NCBI RefSeq assembly: GCF_023370775.1
Contig: NZ_JAMCCQ010000002.1
Span: 186,001 to 250,000 of the forward strand
Source: Marivita sp. GX14005
Lineage (GTDB): Bacteria > Pseudomonadota > Alphaproteobacteria > Rhodobacterales > Rhodobacteraceae
Reading direction: 5' to 3'
Length of the DNA: 64,000 nt
Under the pieces are notes generated by a model. The model was given only the letters and a program-made list of their open reading frames with translations. It did not search any database and was not told where the DNA came from. A program made the translations under genes and the position numbers. Position 1 is the stretch's first letter, and every line of letters begins with the position of its first letter. Shown here piece after piece: positions 34,629 through 43,686 of this stretch.

Positions 34629-36047
34629 ATGGAGCGGATCGAGACCGACATTCTGGTGATCGGGGCCGGTTCTGCCGGCTTGTCGGTTGCCGCCGGAGCC
34701 GTGCAGATGGGTGCGAAGGCCGTCCTGCTCGAAGCGCATAAAATGGGCGGAGATTGTCTGAATTACGGCTGCGTTCCCTCCAAGGCGTTGATCGCCAGCG
34801 CAAAGAAGGCTCATGGGATGGCCCATGCAGCGCCCTTCGGCATTGCCAATACCGCGCCGAAAATCGACTACGCCGCAGCGCAGGGCCATGTTGCGGACGT
34901 GATCGCGCGGATCGCGCCCGTTGACAGCCAGGAACGATTCGAAGGTCTGGGCGTCCGCGTGATCCGCGAACACGGCCGGTTCGTCTCGGACAGGGAGGTG
35001 GAGGCCGGAGCCTATCGCATCACCGCGCGGCGCATCGTGATCGCCGCCGGATCCTCGCCCTTCGTTCCGCCCATTCCGGGGCTGAACAAGGTGTCCTATC
35101 TGACGAACGAAACGCTGTGGGATCTGCGGCAGGTGCCCGAACATCTTCTGGTGATCGGCGGTGGCCCCATCGGGATGGAGATGGCGCAGGCCCATCGGCG
35201 GCTTGGCGCGCGGGTTACGGTCATCGAAGGCGCGGTCGCGCTGGGCAAGGACGATCCGGAACTGACCCAAATCGTGCTGGATACGCTGCGCTCCGAAGGT
35301 ATCGAGATCGCGGAGCACGCGAAGGCCAAGGAAGTGCGCGGTGTAGGCGGCGCGGTAGAAGTGGAAACCGAGGATGGCCGCGTTTTCAAAGGCTCGCACA
35401 TCCTAGTTGCCGTCGGGCGGCGCGCGAACACCGACAGGCTGAACCTGGACGCTGCCGGGATCGAGACCACCCGCGCGGGCATCAAGACCGATGACAGTCT
35501 GCGCACTACGAACCGGCGCGTCTATGCCATCGGCGATATCGCGGGCGGGCTGCAATTCACGCATGTCGCGGGGTATCACGCCGGTATCGTCATTCGTTCG
35601 ATCCTGTTCGGCCTGCCGTCGAAGGCGAAGACAGGGCACATTCCCTGGGTGACCTACACCCAGCCGGAATTGGCACAGGTCGGCCTGACCGAAGCGCAGG
35701 CGCGCGAGGCGCATGGCGATAAATTGGAGGTGGTGCGCTTCGACTACGCCGAGAACGACCGCGCCATCGCGGAGCGCGAAACGCAAGGTTTCATCAAGGT
35801 CACGATCGTCCGGGGCCGGCCCGTGGGCGCATCCATCGTCGGGGCTCAGGCGGGCGAGTTGATCAATCTCTGGGCGCTCGCCATCGCCAACCGGCTCAAG
35901 ATGAGCCAGATCGCGAACATGGTTGCCCCCTATCCGACGATGGGCGAACTTAACAAACGCGTTGCCGGCGCTTACTTTTCGCCGCGACTGTTCGAAAGCG
36001 ATGTCGTGAAGAAAGTGGTGCGGTTTGTTCAGAGATGGTTTCCATAA
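34629..36047 (+). CDS. flavin disulfide oxidoreductase (dihydrolipoamide dehydrogenase/mercuric reductase family)
   Basis: A 472-residue pyridine-nucleotide disulfide oxidoreductase. FAD loop GAGSAG (residues 12-17), redox-active C43-LNYG-C48 in GGDCLNYGCVPSK, NAD(P) loop VIGGGPIGMEMA and the C-terminal dimerisation domain are present; an HxxxxE-type catalytic His is not obvious at the C-terminus (ANMVAPYPTMGELNKR), so it is not a standard lipoamide dehydrogenase. There is no N-terminal HMA domain or C-terminal vicinal cysteine pair of MerA. Encoded with a VTT membrane protein and a histidine kinase; the substrate is unknown. Confidence 0.87.
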   Translation: MERIETDILVIGAGSAGLSVAAGAVQMGAKAVLLEAHKMGGDCLNYGCVPSKALIASAKKAHGMAHAAPFGIANTAPKIDYAAAQGHVADVIARIAPVDSQERFEGLGVRVIREHGRFVSDREVEAGAYRITARRIVIAAGSSPFVPPIPGLNKVSYLTNETLWDLRQVPEHLLVIGGGPIGMEMAQAHRRLGARVTVIEGAVALGKDDPELTQIVLDTLRSEGIEIAEHAKAKEVRGVGGAVEVETEDGRVFKGSHILVAVGRRANTDRLNLDAAGIETTRAGIKTDDSLRTTNRRVYAIGDIAGGLQFTHVAGYHAGIVIRSILFGLPSKAKTGHIPWVTYTQPELAQVGLTEAQAREAHGDKLEVVRFDYAENDRAIAERETQGFIKVTIVRGRPVGASIVGAQAGELINLWALAIANRLKMSQIANMVAPYPTMGELNKRVAGAYFSPRLFESDVVKKVVRFVQRWFP

Positions 36048-36071
36048 TCCGGCGGGGCAGGGCGGGCACAT

Positions 36072-37454
36072 ATGCTGAACTCGCTCTCCGGTCGCTTTCT
36101 GATCCTGACCGTCATCTTCGTGATGCTGGCGGAGGTCTTGATCTTCCTGCCCTCCGTCGCCCGGTTTCGAGAGGATTTCCTGCTCAACCGGCTTGAACGC
36201 GCCCAGCTTGCCTCGCTGGCGCTTCTGGCCGATGACATGATCGATTCCGAACTCGAAGAAGAGCTGTTGCTGAACGCAGGCGTGTTCAACGTCGTGCTCC
36301 GTCGGGACGAGGTGCGGCAGCTCGTCCTGTCCTCCCCCATTCCGGGAGAGGTTTCGGCCACGTTCGATCTGCGGGACGCCACTTCCGTCGATCTGATAAC
36401 AGACGCCATCAAACGCCTCGCGTCGCCCCGCCCCGAGGTGATCAGGGTGATCGGCCATCCCTTCCGCGAAGGCGGGGAACTGATCGAGATCACCCTCGAT
36501 AGCGCCGATCTGCGTGCGGCAATGGTCGATTACGGGCTGCGCATCCTGCTTCTTTCCGCAGTCATCTCCATCGTGACGGCCGGGCTGCTCTTTCTTGCGG
36601 TGCGGGGGCTTCTCGTCAAACCGATCAAACGGGTGGTCAACCATATCCAGAGCTACGCGCAGGCACCCGAAGACGCGCGCCGGGTGATCCAGCCCTCGGC
36701 CAGCGTCACCGAGCTGCGCGAAGCCGAAGAGGCGCTGCAATCGCTGCAGACGCAGTTGACGCAGGCTCTCAAGCAAAAGGAACGCATGGCGCAGCTTGGC
36801 GGTGCCGTGGCGCGGGTCAGCCACGATCTGCGCAACATCCTCACCTCCGCGCAGCTGTTCACCGACCGGATCGAAACAAGTCAGGATCCGGCCGTTCAGC
36901 GCATGGCGCCGAAATTGGTCGGTTCGATCCGCCGGGCGGTGTCGCTTTGCGAAAGCACACTGGCCTTCGGCCGCGCGGAGGAACCCGCGCCGACGCTCCT
37001 GCAGATCAACCTGGCCGAACTCGTGAGCGACGTGCTGGACAGTGAACGTCTGGCGATCGGCGACTACGATCTGAGCCTGAGCGAGGATGTGCCCGGCGCC
37101 ATGATGGTGCGCGCCGATCCCGAGCAGATGTATCGCGTCCTGTCCAACCTGGTGCGCAATGCCCGGCAGGCGATTACCGGATCGGGCCGGGCCGGGGAGA
37201 TCAATATCTCGGCCACAGCTTCGGACGAGGCGGTTTGCATCGATGTGATCGACACCGGGCCCGGCTTGCCTGCCAAGGCGCGCGAGCATCTTTTTCAACC
37301 CTTTCAGGGCGGTGCGCGCAAGGGCGGTTCGGGGCTTGGCCTTGCTATCGCCGAAGAACTGATCCGCGGTCACGGCGGAACGCTGGAGCTCCTGAGAACC
37401 GACGAGACTGGCACCGCATTCCGCATACGCCTCCCTGTCGGCGATCTGGGCTGA
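36072..37454 (+). CDS. membrane sensor histidine kinase
   Basis: A 460-residue kinase. An N-terminal TM helix (about 6-27), a periplasmic sensor region of about 130 residues, a second TM helix (about 157-180), a HAMP-like linker, then H251 in ARVSHDLRNILTSAQLF. The HDLRN H-box differs from the HExxxP form. ATP-binding boxes follow: NLVRNARQAI (N), DTGPGLPAK (G1) and GSGLGLAIAEEL (G2). No response-regulator gene is adjacent. It starts 24 bp after the flavoprotein gene, so it may sense a redox or membrane signal linked to that pair. Confidence 0.9.
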   Translation: MLNSLSGRFLILTVIFVMLAEVLIFLPSVARFREDFLLNRLERAQLASLALLADDMIDSELEEELLLNAGVFNVVLRRDEVRQLVLSSPIPGEVSATFDLRDATSVDLITDAIKRLASPRPEVIRVIGHPFREGGELIEITLDSADLRAAMVDYGLRILLLSAVISIVTAGLLFLAVRGLLVKPIKRVVNHIQSYAQAPEDARRVIQPSASVTELREAEEALQSLQTQLTQALKQKERMAQLGGAVARVSHDLRNILTSAQLFTDRIETSQDPAVQRMAPKLVGSIRRAVSLCESTLAFGRAEEPAPTLLQINLAELVSDVLDSERLAIGDYDLSLSEDVPGAMMVRADPEQMYRVLSNLVRNARQAITGSGRAGEINISATASDEAVCIDVIDTGPGLPAKAREHLFQPFQGGARKGGSGLGLAIAEELIRGHGGTLELLRTDETGTAFRIRLPVGDLG

Positions 37455-37530
37455 GCCGTTTCGCTATGCCCGAAACAATTCGAATTTTGCCCTTGCATCA
37501 CCCGCGCGCTGCGTCTATCCCACGCCTCGT

Positions 37531-37607
37531 GGACCGATAGCTCAGCTGGATAGAGTACTTGACTACGAATCAAGGGGTCGGGGGTTCGAATCCTCCTCGG
37601 TCCGCCA
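37531..37607 (+). tRNA. tRNA-Arg(ACG)
   Basis: Full cloverleaf of 77 nt including encoded CCA. The acceptor stem GGACCGA pairs with TCGGTCC; the D arm is GCTCAGCTGGATAGAGC-like (GCTCAGCTGGATAGAGTACT); the anticodon stem-loop CTTGA-CTACGAA-TCAAG gives anticodon ACG; the T loop is GGTTCGAATCC. ACG is converted to ICG by TadA, encoded at 3017-3478. It lies downstream of the histidine kinase gene by 76 bp. Confidence 0.98.
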
Positions 37608-37874
37608 CTTTCTCAACATCAAATGACAGACAGAACTGGCTTTCGTGACAGATCGCCGAATCAAGAGGTGAAGCCGTTCTACGTAAGTGTGGCGCTGCCC
37701 CGAGTGATTTTGCGACCTCAAGGTCAGGCTCGTCTTGTCTTCGTCAAATCGTGGAAGCCCCGTTTGGCCAAGCGCCTTCCTGCCACCCGCTGAACCGTCG
37801 CTCCGCAGTGTGACTGTTTCCCTTGTCGGGACTCGCTCGATCTCAGGCGGGACATGCGAAACGGAACTTGAATC
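37608..37874. other. gene-free stretch after tRNA-Arg
   Basis: About 270 bp with no ORF that I would defend, no promoter match and base composition slightly below that of the neighbours. The position, directly 3' of a tRNA, is a common attachment site for mobile DNA, but no integrase, duplicated tRNA end or inverted repeats are seen inside the window. I cannot say what it does. Confidence 0.4.
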
Positions 37875-37909
37875 AAGGGTGCGCCGACTGGCGAACGGCG
37901 CACCCTTTT
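37875..37909. terminator. strong hairpin terminator before the mdh 3' end
   Basis: Perfect 12-bp stem AAGGGTGCGCCG/CGGCGCACCCTT with a 9-nt loop. On the plus strand it runs into TTTT, so it can end transcripts from the tRNA side; on the minus strand it lies 20 bp after the mdh stop, with a shorter T tract. Probably bidirectional. Confidence 0.75.
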
Positions 37910-37928
37910 GACGATTGTAGAGTTTATA

Positions 37929-38955
<1,027 letters not shown>

Positions 38956-39323
38956 GTGCGGCGCAGCGAAGCAAGCTGCGCGGTCGGAGTGTCGAAAGCA
39001 GGGAAGCGCGGGCATTCTAGGAGCTTAGGCGATCAACCGCAGGGAAATTGGGGGCCACGGTTGTCCCGTTTTCAGCGGTGTGCTTGCCGGCCCGGATAGG
39101 TTGATCCGGCGCGTCGTTCAACCGATATCCGGGCGATTCTCCCGTGAGGTCGATTGCAAGCCGTCCCGAACTCGCCCGCCGGTCATTGAACGCCGTGCCG
39201 CTTGACTGATGCAAGTTTGCCGAAATTTCGGTTTCTGCGCCGCGGCGAGAAATCACTTGAAGTATTCAGAGGAAAATGTAGCTCTTGGCGCAACAATATT
39301 TCCCTGCCGCATCAGGAGGACCC
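38956..39323. other. mdh-mcl2 intergenic region
   Basis: About 370 bp without a convincing gene; the 79-codon minus-strand frame at 39017-39256 has no ribosome site or recognisable sequence. It holds the palindrome CCGAAATTTCGG (39220-39231) preceded by TTGACT at 39202, and AGGAGGA right before the mcl2-like start. Regulatory sequences for the mcl2 to sdh run are probably here, but I cannot assign a factor. Confidence 0.4.
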
Positions 39324-40181
39324 ATGGACCTGCGACGCCGACCTTATCGTTCCGTTCTCTATATCCCCGGATCGAAGCAGCGGGCACTCGAAAAAGCGCG
39401 TTCGCTTCCCGTCGATGCCATCATCTTCGATCTTGAGGATGCAGTTGCCGTGGACGAAAAAGACGCCGCGCGCGAGACGCTTTCCGAAGCGCTCGGCGAT
39501 GGCGGATACGGGCCGCGGATCCGCATCGTACGGATAAACGGGCTCGATACCGGATGGGGCCCCGCCGATGCCGAGGCGGTCACGAAGATGGAATGTGACG
39601 CGGTTCTGCTTCCGAAGGTGGAAAGCTCCGCGCAACTCGACGCGCTCGCGGAACGCACCGGCAGCGTGCCGATCTGGGCGATGATGGAAACGCCGCGCGG
39701 CATGCTCAACGCGGTGGAGATCGCCACGCATCCCAAACTTGCGGGCATGGTCATGGGCACGAACGATCTGGCCAAGGAGCTGCAGTCGCGCCCGCGCGCG
39801 GATCGTTTGCCGATGCTGACATCGCTGTCGCTTTGCCTGCTGGCCGCCAAGGCCGAAAAACGGGTGATCGTCGACGGTGTCTACAATGCGTTCAAGGACG
39901 ACGAAGGGTTGCGCGCCGAATGTGTGCAGGGGCGCGATATGGGTTTCGACGGCAAGACGCTGATTCATCCTGCGCAGATCGATATCGCCAACGAGGTGTT
40001 CGCGCCGACCGATGAGGAGATCGACCTCGCCCGCCGACAGATCGCCGCGTTCGAGGACGCGCAGGCCAAGGGGCAGGGCGTTGCCGTGGTTGACGGCAGG
40101 ATCGTCGAGAATCTTCATGTTGCCACCGCACGCGAGATACTGGCAAAAGCCGATGCGATAGAGATGCTCGAAGCGGGGTAG
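39324..40181 (+). CDS. mcl2: CoA-ester lyase family, probable (3S)-malyl-CoA thioesterase Mcl2
   Basis: A 285-residue HpcH/HpaI/CitE-type TIM-barrel protein: RSVLYIPGSKQRALEKA, DLEDAVAVDEKDAAR (acidic metal-binding motif), MMETPRGMLNAVEIA and GKTLIHPAQIDIANEVFAP. In Rhodobacter sphaeroides a paralogue of malyl-CoA lyase, Mcl2, hydrolyses malyl-CoA to malate in the ethylmalonyl-CoA pathway, and its gene lies near mch and sdh; size and neighbourhood match. ATG 39324 has AGGAGGA four bases upstream; the in-frame start at 39285 is less likely. A plain citrate-lyase-like activity cannot be excluded. Confidence 0.78.
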   Translation: MDLRRRPYRSVLYIPGSKQRALEKARSLPVDAIIFDLEDAVAVDEKDAARETLSEALGDGGYGPRIRIVRINGLDTGWGPADAEAVTKMECDAVLLPKVESSAQLDALAERTGSVPIWAMMETPRGMLNAVEIATHPKLAGMVMGTNDLAKELQSRPRADRLPMLTSLSLCLLAAKAEKRVIVDGVYNAFKDDEGLRAECVQGRDMGFDGKTLIHPAQIDIANEVFAPTDEEIDLARRQIAAFEDAQAKGQGVAVVDGRIVENLHVATAREILAKADAIEMLEAG

Positions 40182-40184
40182 GCC

Positions 40185-40736
40185 ATGATCTGGGTGCTTG
40201 TTGCGGGGGTGGCCATCTGGTCGCTCGCACATTTTTTCAAACGCATGATGCCGCAGCGCCGGGCCGGTATGGGTAATGCCGGCAAGGGGATCGTTGCGAT
40301 CGGCATTCTTGTCGGGCTGGGTCTGATGATCTGGGGCTATCGCGGGGCGGCGTTCGTGCCGCTTTGGTATCCGCCGGATTACATGGTCCATATCAACAAC
40401 CTTCTGATGCTGATCGCCGTATTCGTCTACGGAATGAGCGCCACGACAGGCCGGCTGAGGGGCAAGATGCGGCATCCTCAACTGACTGCCGTGGTGATAT
40501 GGGCGGTCGCGCATCTGCTGGTGAACGGGGATGTCGCGGCGTTGGTTCTGTTCGGCGGGTTGCTTCTCTGGGCGGTCGCCGAGATGATCGTCATCAACCG
40601 GGCCGAGCCGGTCTGGGACCGGCCGCCGCCGGGCAATCCGAAAAAGGATATTCTGCTGGTCGTGATCACCATCGTGATGTTCGGCGTCATCACTGCCATT
40701 CACGCCTGGTTGGGCGTGTGGCCTTTCCCGAGGTAA
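40185..40736 (+). CDS. NnrU-like membrane protein
   Basis: A 183-residue membrane protein with five hydrophobic segments and the NnrU pattern (WSLAHFFKRMMP at the start, NNLLMLIAVFVYG and LTAVVIWAVAHLLVNGD later). NnrU was first noted in denitrification clusters but related proteins occur widely. It starts 3 bp after the mcl2-like stop, so it is co-transcribed with carbon-metabolism genes rather than nitrite or nitric oxide reductases; none of the latter are in the window. The function here is unknown. Confidence 0.8.
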   Translation: MIWVLVAGVAIWSLAHFFKRMMPQRRAGMGNAGKGIVAIGILVGLGLMIWGYRGAAFVPLWYPPDYMVHINNLLMLIAVFVYGMSATTGRLRGKMRHPQLTAVVIWAVAHLLVNGDVAALVLFGGLLLWAVAEMIVINRAEPVWDRPPPGNPKKDILLVVITIVMFGVITAIHAWLGVWPFPR

Positions 40737-40740
40737 AAGC

Positions 40741-40944
40741 ATGAAGATCTATCGTTTCCTGACCGAAGACGACACATCGGCCTTCTGTCACAAGGTGTCC
40801 GAAGCGCTGAGCAAGGGGTGGGTGCTTTACGGCACGCCGACCTATGCCTTCGATCAGGCCAACGGGGTGATGCGCTGCGGACAGGCCGTAACCAAGGACA
40901 TCGATACGCCCTACAGCCCGGACATGAAGCTGGGTGCGCAGTAA
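40741..40944 (+). CDS. DUF1737 small protein
   Basis: Sixty-seven residues, starting MKIYRFLTEDDTSAFCHKVS; the KVSEALSKGWVLYGTPTYAFD core with a later MRCGQAVTK segment matches DUF1737, a small protein of unknown function. It lies 4 bp after the NnrU-like gene and 19 bp before mch. Two cysteines (C16 and C46) have no clear role. Confidence 0.8.
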   Translation: MKIYRFLTEDDTSAFCHKVSEALSKGWVLYGTPTYAFDQANGVMRCGQAVTKDIDTPYSPDMKLGAQ

Positions 40945-40963
40945 CTTTGCAGGGGAAAGTGCA

Positions 40964-41995
40964 ATGACCAAGACCGATGCGGGGCGTTTTTTCGAGGATT
41001 ATTCCCTGGGCGAGGTCATCCGGCATGCCGTGCCGCGCACGGTGACGAGCGGGGAGCGCGCACTTTATCACGCACTCTATCCGGCGCGGCATGCGCTTTA
41101 TTCCTCGAACCTGTTCGCGCAATCCTGCGGCCTGCCGTCCAGCCCGCTGGACGATCTGATCGCGTTTCATGTCGTGTTCGGCAAGACGGTGCCGGACGTG
41201 TCGCTCAACGCGGTGGCCAATCTCGGCTATGCCCAAGGTCGGTGGATCACGCCGGTATGGCCGGGCGATACTCTGCGGTCGGAATCCGAGGTGATCGGGC
41301 TCAAGCAGAATTCGAACGGCAAGACCGGCGTGGTCTGGGTGCGGACGCGCGGCCTGAACCAGCGCGGCGAGCTGGTCATGGAATACGTGCGCTGGGTCAT
41401 GGTGCGCAAGCGCGATGAGAATGCACCGGCCCCGGAAACCGTGGTGCCGGAGCTGGCGGGTGCGGTGGCGCCGGGCGATCTGGTTATCCCGGACGGCCTG
41501 ACCTTTGCGGATTACGATTTCGATCTTGCCGGAGAGCCGCACCGCTGGGGCGATTACGAGATCGGCGAAACCATCGATCATGTGGATGGCGTGACCATCG
41601 AGGAAGCCGAACACATGATGGCCACACGGCTCTGGCAGAACACGGCGAAGGTTCACTTCGACGCCACGTTCCGCCCGGACGGTCAGCGCCTGATCTATGG
41701 CGGCCACGTTATCAGCATGGCGCGCGCGCTGTCGTTCAACGGCCTTGCGAATGCGCAGATGATCGTGGGGTTGAATGGCGGCGCGCATGCCAATCCGTGT
41801 TTCAGCGGCGATACCGTGCGGGCATGGTCCGAAGTTCTGGACAAGGCGCAGACCGGCGCGCCGGGTGTCGGAGCGATCCGGTTGAGGCTCGTCGCGGTGA
41901 AAGAGCAGGAGGCGTTCACGCTCAGGAGCGATGACGGGAAATATCTGCCGCATGTGCTGCTCGATCTCGACTACTGGGCGCTGATGCCGCTGTGA
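40964..41995 (+). CDS. mch: mesaconyl-CoA hydratase
   Basis: A 343-residue double hot-dog MaoC-like dehydratase; the length equals that of known Mch. It hydrates mesaconyl-C1-CoA to beta-methylmalyl-CoA in the ethylmalonyl-CoA pathway. Landmarks are RFFEDYSLGEVIRHAVPRTVTSGERALYHALYP and the second half YGGHVISMARALSFNGLANA. ATG 40964 follows AGGGGAAAG. ccr, ecm and an mcl2-like gene, all in the same pathway, are in this window. Its stop overlaps the start of the DUF4344 gene by four bases (GTGA). Confidence 0.92.
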   Translation: MTKTDAGRFFEDYSLGEVIRHAVPRTVTSGERALYHALYPARHALYSSNLFAQSCGLPSSPLDDLIAFHVVFGKTVPDVSLNAVANLGYAQGRWITPVWPGDTLRSESEVIGLKQNSNGKTGVVWVRTRGLNQRGELVMEYVRWVMVRKRDENAPAPETVVPELAGAVAPGDLVIPDGLTFADYDFDLAGEPHRWGDYEIGETIDHVDGVTIEEAEHMMATRLWQNTAKVHFDATFRPDGQRLIYGGHVISMARALSFNGLANAQMIVGLNGGAHANPCFSGDTVRAWSEVLDKAQTGAPGVGAIRLRLVAVKEQEAFTLRSDDGKYLPHVLLDLDYWALMPL

Positions 41996-42705
41996 AGCGC
42001 TTTGCCCTCTGCGCGACGCTCATCGCGTCTGCCGCGGCGGCGGGCGGTGAGGAGGACGCTTTCGTCGAGGCGAATGTGCTCGGCATATTTTTCCACGAAC
42101 TTGCCCATGCAATTATCGACGTGATGCATGTCCCGATCTATGCGCGCGAGGAGGATGCGGCCGATGTCGCGTCGGTCGTTCTGATCGAAGAGATTTTCAA
42201 GCCTGATATAGCGCTCGATCTGGCCTATCACATCGCCGAAGGGTTTCGGGCGGAGGCACAGCGCAACGCCGGGCGCGATCTGCCTGTTTGGGGCGTGCAT
42301 GGCCTGGATGCCCAGCGGTTCTACAACATGGTATGCTTGTTTTACGGCGCTGAACCCGAAGCGCGCGCCGGTTTTGCGCGTGATATGGGGCTGCCATCGG
42401 AACGCGCGGAAAGCTGTGCGGAGGAATACGATCTGGCTTTTGCATCTTGGGCTGCGGTGCTGGACGATCTGAACGCGGGACAGCGCATCGAATTGCAGTC
42501 CGAGCCGCCGAACGGGCTTTTCGCACAGGTACTTGTAAACGAGATCGAGGCTCTGACTGATGAGTTCACGTTTCCGGGGGCGATTACGGTGAATATCACC
42601 CGATGCGGCAATGCGGATGCGTTTTATGATCCGGAAGACCGGACCATCACCATTTGCACGGAACTCGATGCCGATCTTCGCGAGCTATATCGCCATCTCG
42701 ACTGA
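41992..42705 (+). CDS. DUF4344 putative metallopeptidase, exported
   Basis: A 237-residue protein with a short signal-like N-terminus (MKRFALCATLIASAAAAGG) and a zinc site H35-E-L-A-H39, followed by acidic residues in REEDAADVASVVLI as in DUF4344/gluzincin proteins. Four cysteines later could form disulfides, consistent with export. The start is GTG 41992, overlapping the mch stop, so translation is coupled to a CoA hydratase with no evident functional connection. The substrate is unknown. Confidence 0.78.
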   Translation: MKRFALCATLIASAAAAGGEEDAFVEANVLGIFFHELAHAIIDVMHVPIYAREEDAADVASVVLIEEIFKPDIALDLAYHIAEGFRAEAQRNAGRDLPVWGVHGLDAQRFYNMVCLFYGAEPEARAGFARDMGLPSERAESCAEEYDLAFASWAAVLDDLNAGQRIELQSEPPNGLFAQVLVNEIEALTDEFTFPGAITVNITRCGNADAFYDPEDRTITICTELDADLRELYRHLD

Positions 42706-42748
42706 CGTATAACCTTATCAAAGCAGTCGGATTCTATAAATGCTAACC

Positions 42749-42780
42749 CTGTGATCACGCGTTTCCAAACTGTGATCACG
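42749..42780. promoter_or_regulatory. tandem CTGTGATCACG operator pair upstream of sdhC
   Basis: CTGTGATCACG occurs at 42749-42759 and 42770-42780. Each holds the 8-bp palindrome GTGATCAC, and the copies are 21 bp apart, two helical turns, so two dimers could bind on one face. They lie about 120-150 bp before the sdhC start. No regulator is assigned. Confidence 0.6.
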
Positions 42781-42896
42781 AAGCGGGAAAATATCGGCAA
42801 TTTGTCCGAAAAACCCGGCCGCTGCGCGGTCCTGTCTCGTGACATGGGATCAAAAAGGAATAAAACAGGCCCGAGAGATACGAAAGGACTCAGATC

Positions 42897-43283
42897 ATGG
42901 CTGACGTCAATCGGGGCAATCGCCCGCTTTCACCGCATCTGCAGGTGTATCGACCGCAACTGACCTCCATCACGTCCATCCTGACACGGATCACCGGTAA
43001 TGCGCTCATCGTCGCGGCGCTAATGATCGTATGGTGGCTGATCGCGGCCGCGACCGGACCGGAGGCTTTCGCCGTGGCGGATGGGTTCGTCACAAGCTGG
43101 TTCGGCGATCTGGTCATGCTGCTGTCGGTCTGGGCGTTGTGGTATCACACGCTCGCCGGCGTTCGGCACCTGATTTGGGACAATGCCAAGATGCTGGAGA
43201 TCGACAATGCCGAAACGCTCGGCTGGATCGTTGTCATCGGCTCCTTCGTTCTGACCGTCCTGACGGTCGTGGTTGTGTGGTGA
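42897..43283 (+). CDS. sdhC: succinate dehydrogenase cytochrome b556 subunit
   Basis: A 128-residue membrane anchor of complex II with three hydrophobic segments and H84 (in LWYHTLAGVRHLIWD), the probable haem b ligand. The N-terminus RPLSPHLQVYRPQLTSITSILTRITG is the SdhC signature. First gene of sdhC-D-A-lipoprotein-B. SDs and short gaps indicate a single operon. Confidence 0.95.
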   Translation: MADVNRGNRPLSPHLQVYRPQLTSITSILTRITGNALIVAALMIVWWLIAAATGPEAFAVADGFVTSWFGDLVMLLSVWALWYHTLAGVRHLIWDNAKMLEIDNAETLGWIVVIGSFVLTVLTVVVVW

Positions 43284-43293
43284 GGAGGCAGAC

Positions 43294-43665
43294 ATGAGCT
43301 TTATGACCGACCGCAAGCGTGCCATCGGATGGGGCGCCGCGAAATCCGGGACCGAGCATTTCTGGTCGATGAAGAAATCCTCGATTGCCCTGCTCATCCT
43401 TATTCCGCTGTTCGTTTTCACCTTCGGAGGCATCCTCGGCGCGTCCTATGAAGAGGTGCTGATCTATTACGCGCGTCCCTTCCCGGCCATCGTTGCCGCA
43501 TTGACGCTCATCGTCGGGTTCAAGCACTTCAATGACGGTTTCCAGGTCCTGATCGAAGACTACGTTCACGGCGTCTGGGAAAAAATCATCATCCTCGGCA
43601 TGACTTGCGTCAGCTACGGCGCGGCGGCGATCGGCGTTTTCGCCATCGCTCGGCTCGCCCTCTAA
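43294..43665 (+). CDS. sdhD: succinate dehydrogenase membrane anchor subunit
   Basis: A 123-residue second anchor with three hydrophobic helices. The segment GFKHFNDGFQVLIEDYVHG includes the conserved D-Y region that lines the quinone site. ATG 43294 follows GAGGAGG and is preferred to the in-frame codon at 43273, which lies inside sdhC. Confidence 0.93.
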   Translation: MSFMTDRKRAIGWGAAKSGTEHFWSMKKSSIALLILIPLFVFTFGGILGASYEEVLIYYARPFPAIVAALTLIVGFKHFNDGFQVLIEDYVHGVWEKIIILGMTCVSYGAAAIGVFAIARLAL

Positions 43666-43686
43666 GATATCGGAGTTTCAAGCACT

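Noticed and set aside
34629-36047. Mercuric reductase or true lipoamide dehydrogenase
   Set aside because: No N-terminal metal-binding domain, no C-terminal cysteine pair and no merR/merT neighbours for MerA; no 2-oxoacid dehydrogenase genes nearby for lipoamide dehydrogenase. Kept as family member only.
37531-37928. Integrated element at tRNA-Arg
   Set aside because: No integrase, excisionase or duplicated attachment sequence is visible; only an uninformative gap.
39017-39256. 79-codon minus-strand ORF between mdh and mcl2
   Set aside because: No ribosome site, no similarity that I recognise, and it lies in a probable promoter region.
40185-40736. Denitrification cluster suggested by the NnrU-like gene
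   Set aside because: No nitrite, nitric oxide or nitrous oxide reductase genes are nearby; the gene sits in a carbon-metabolism run.
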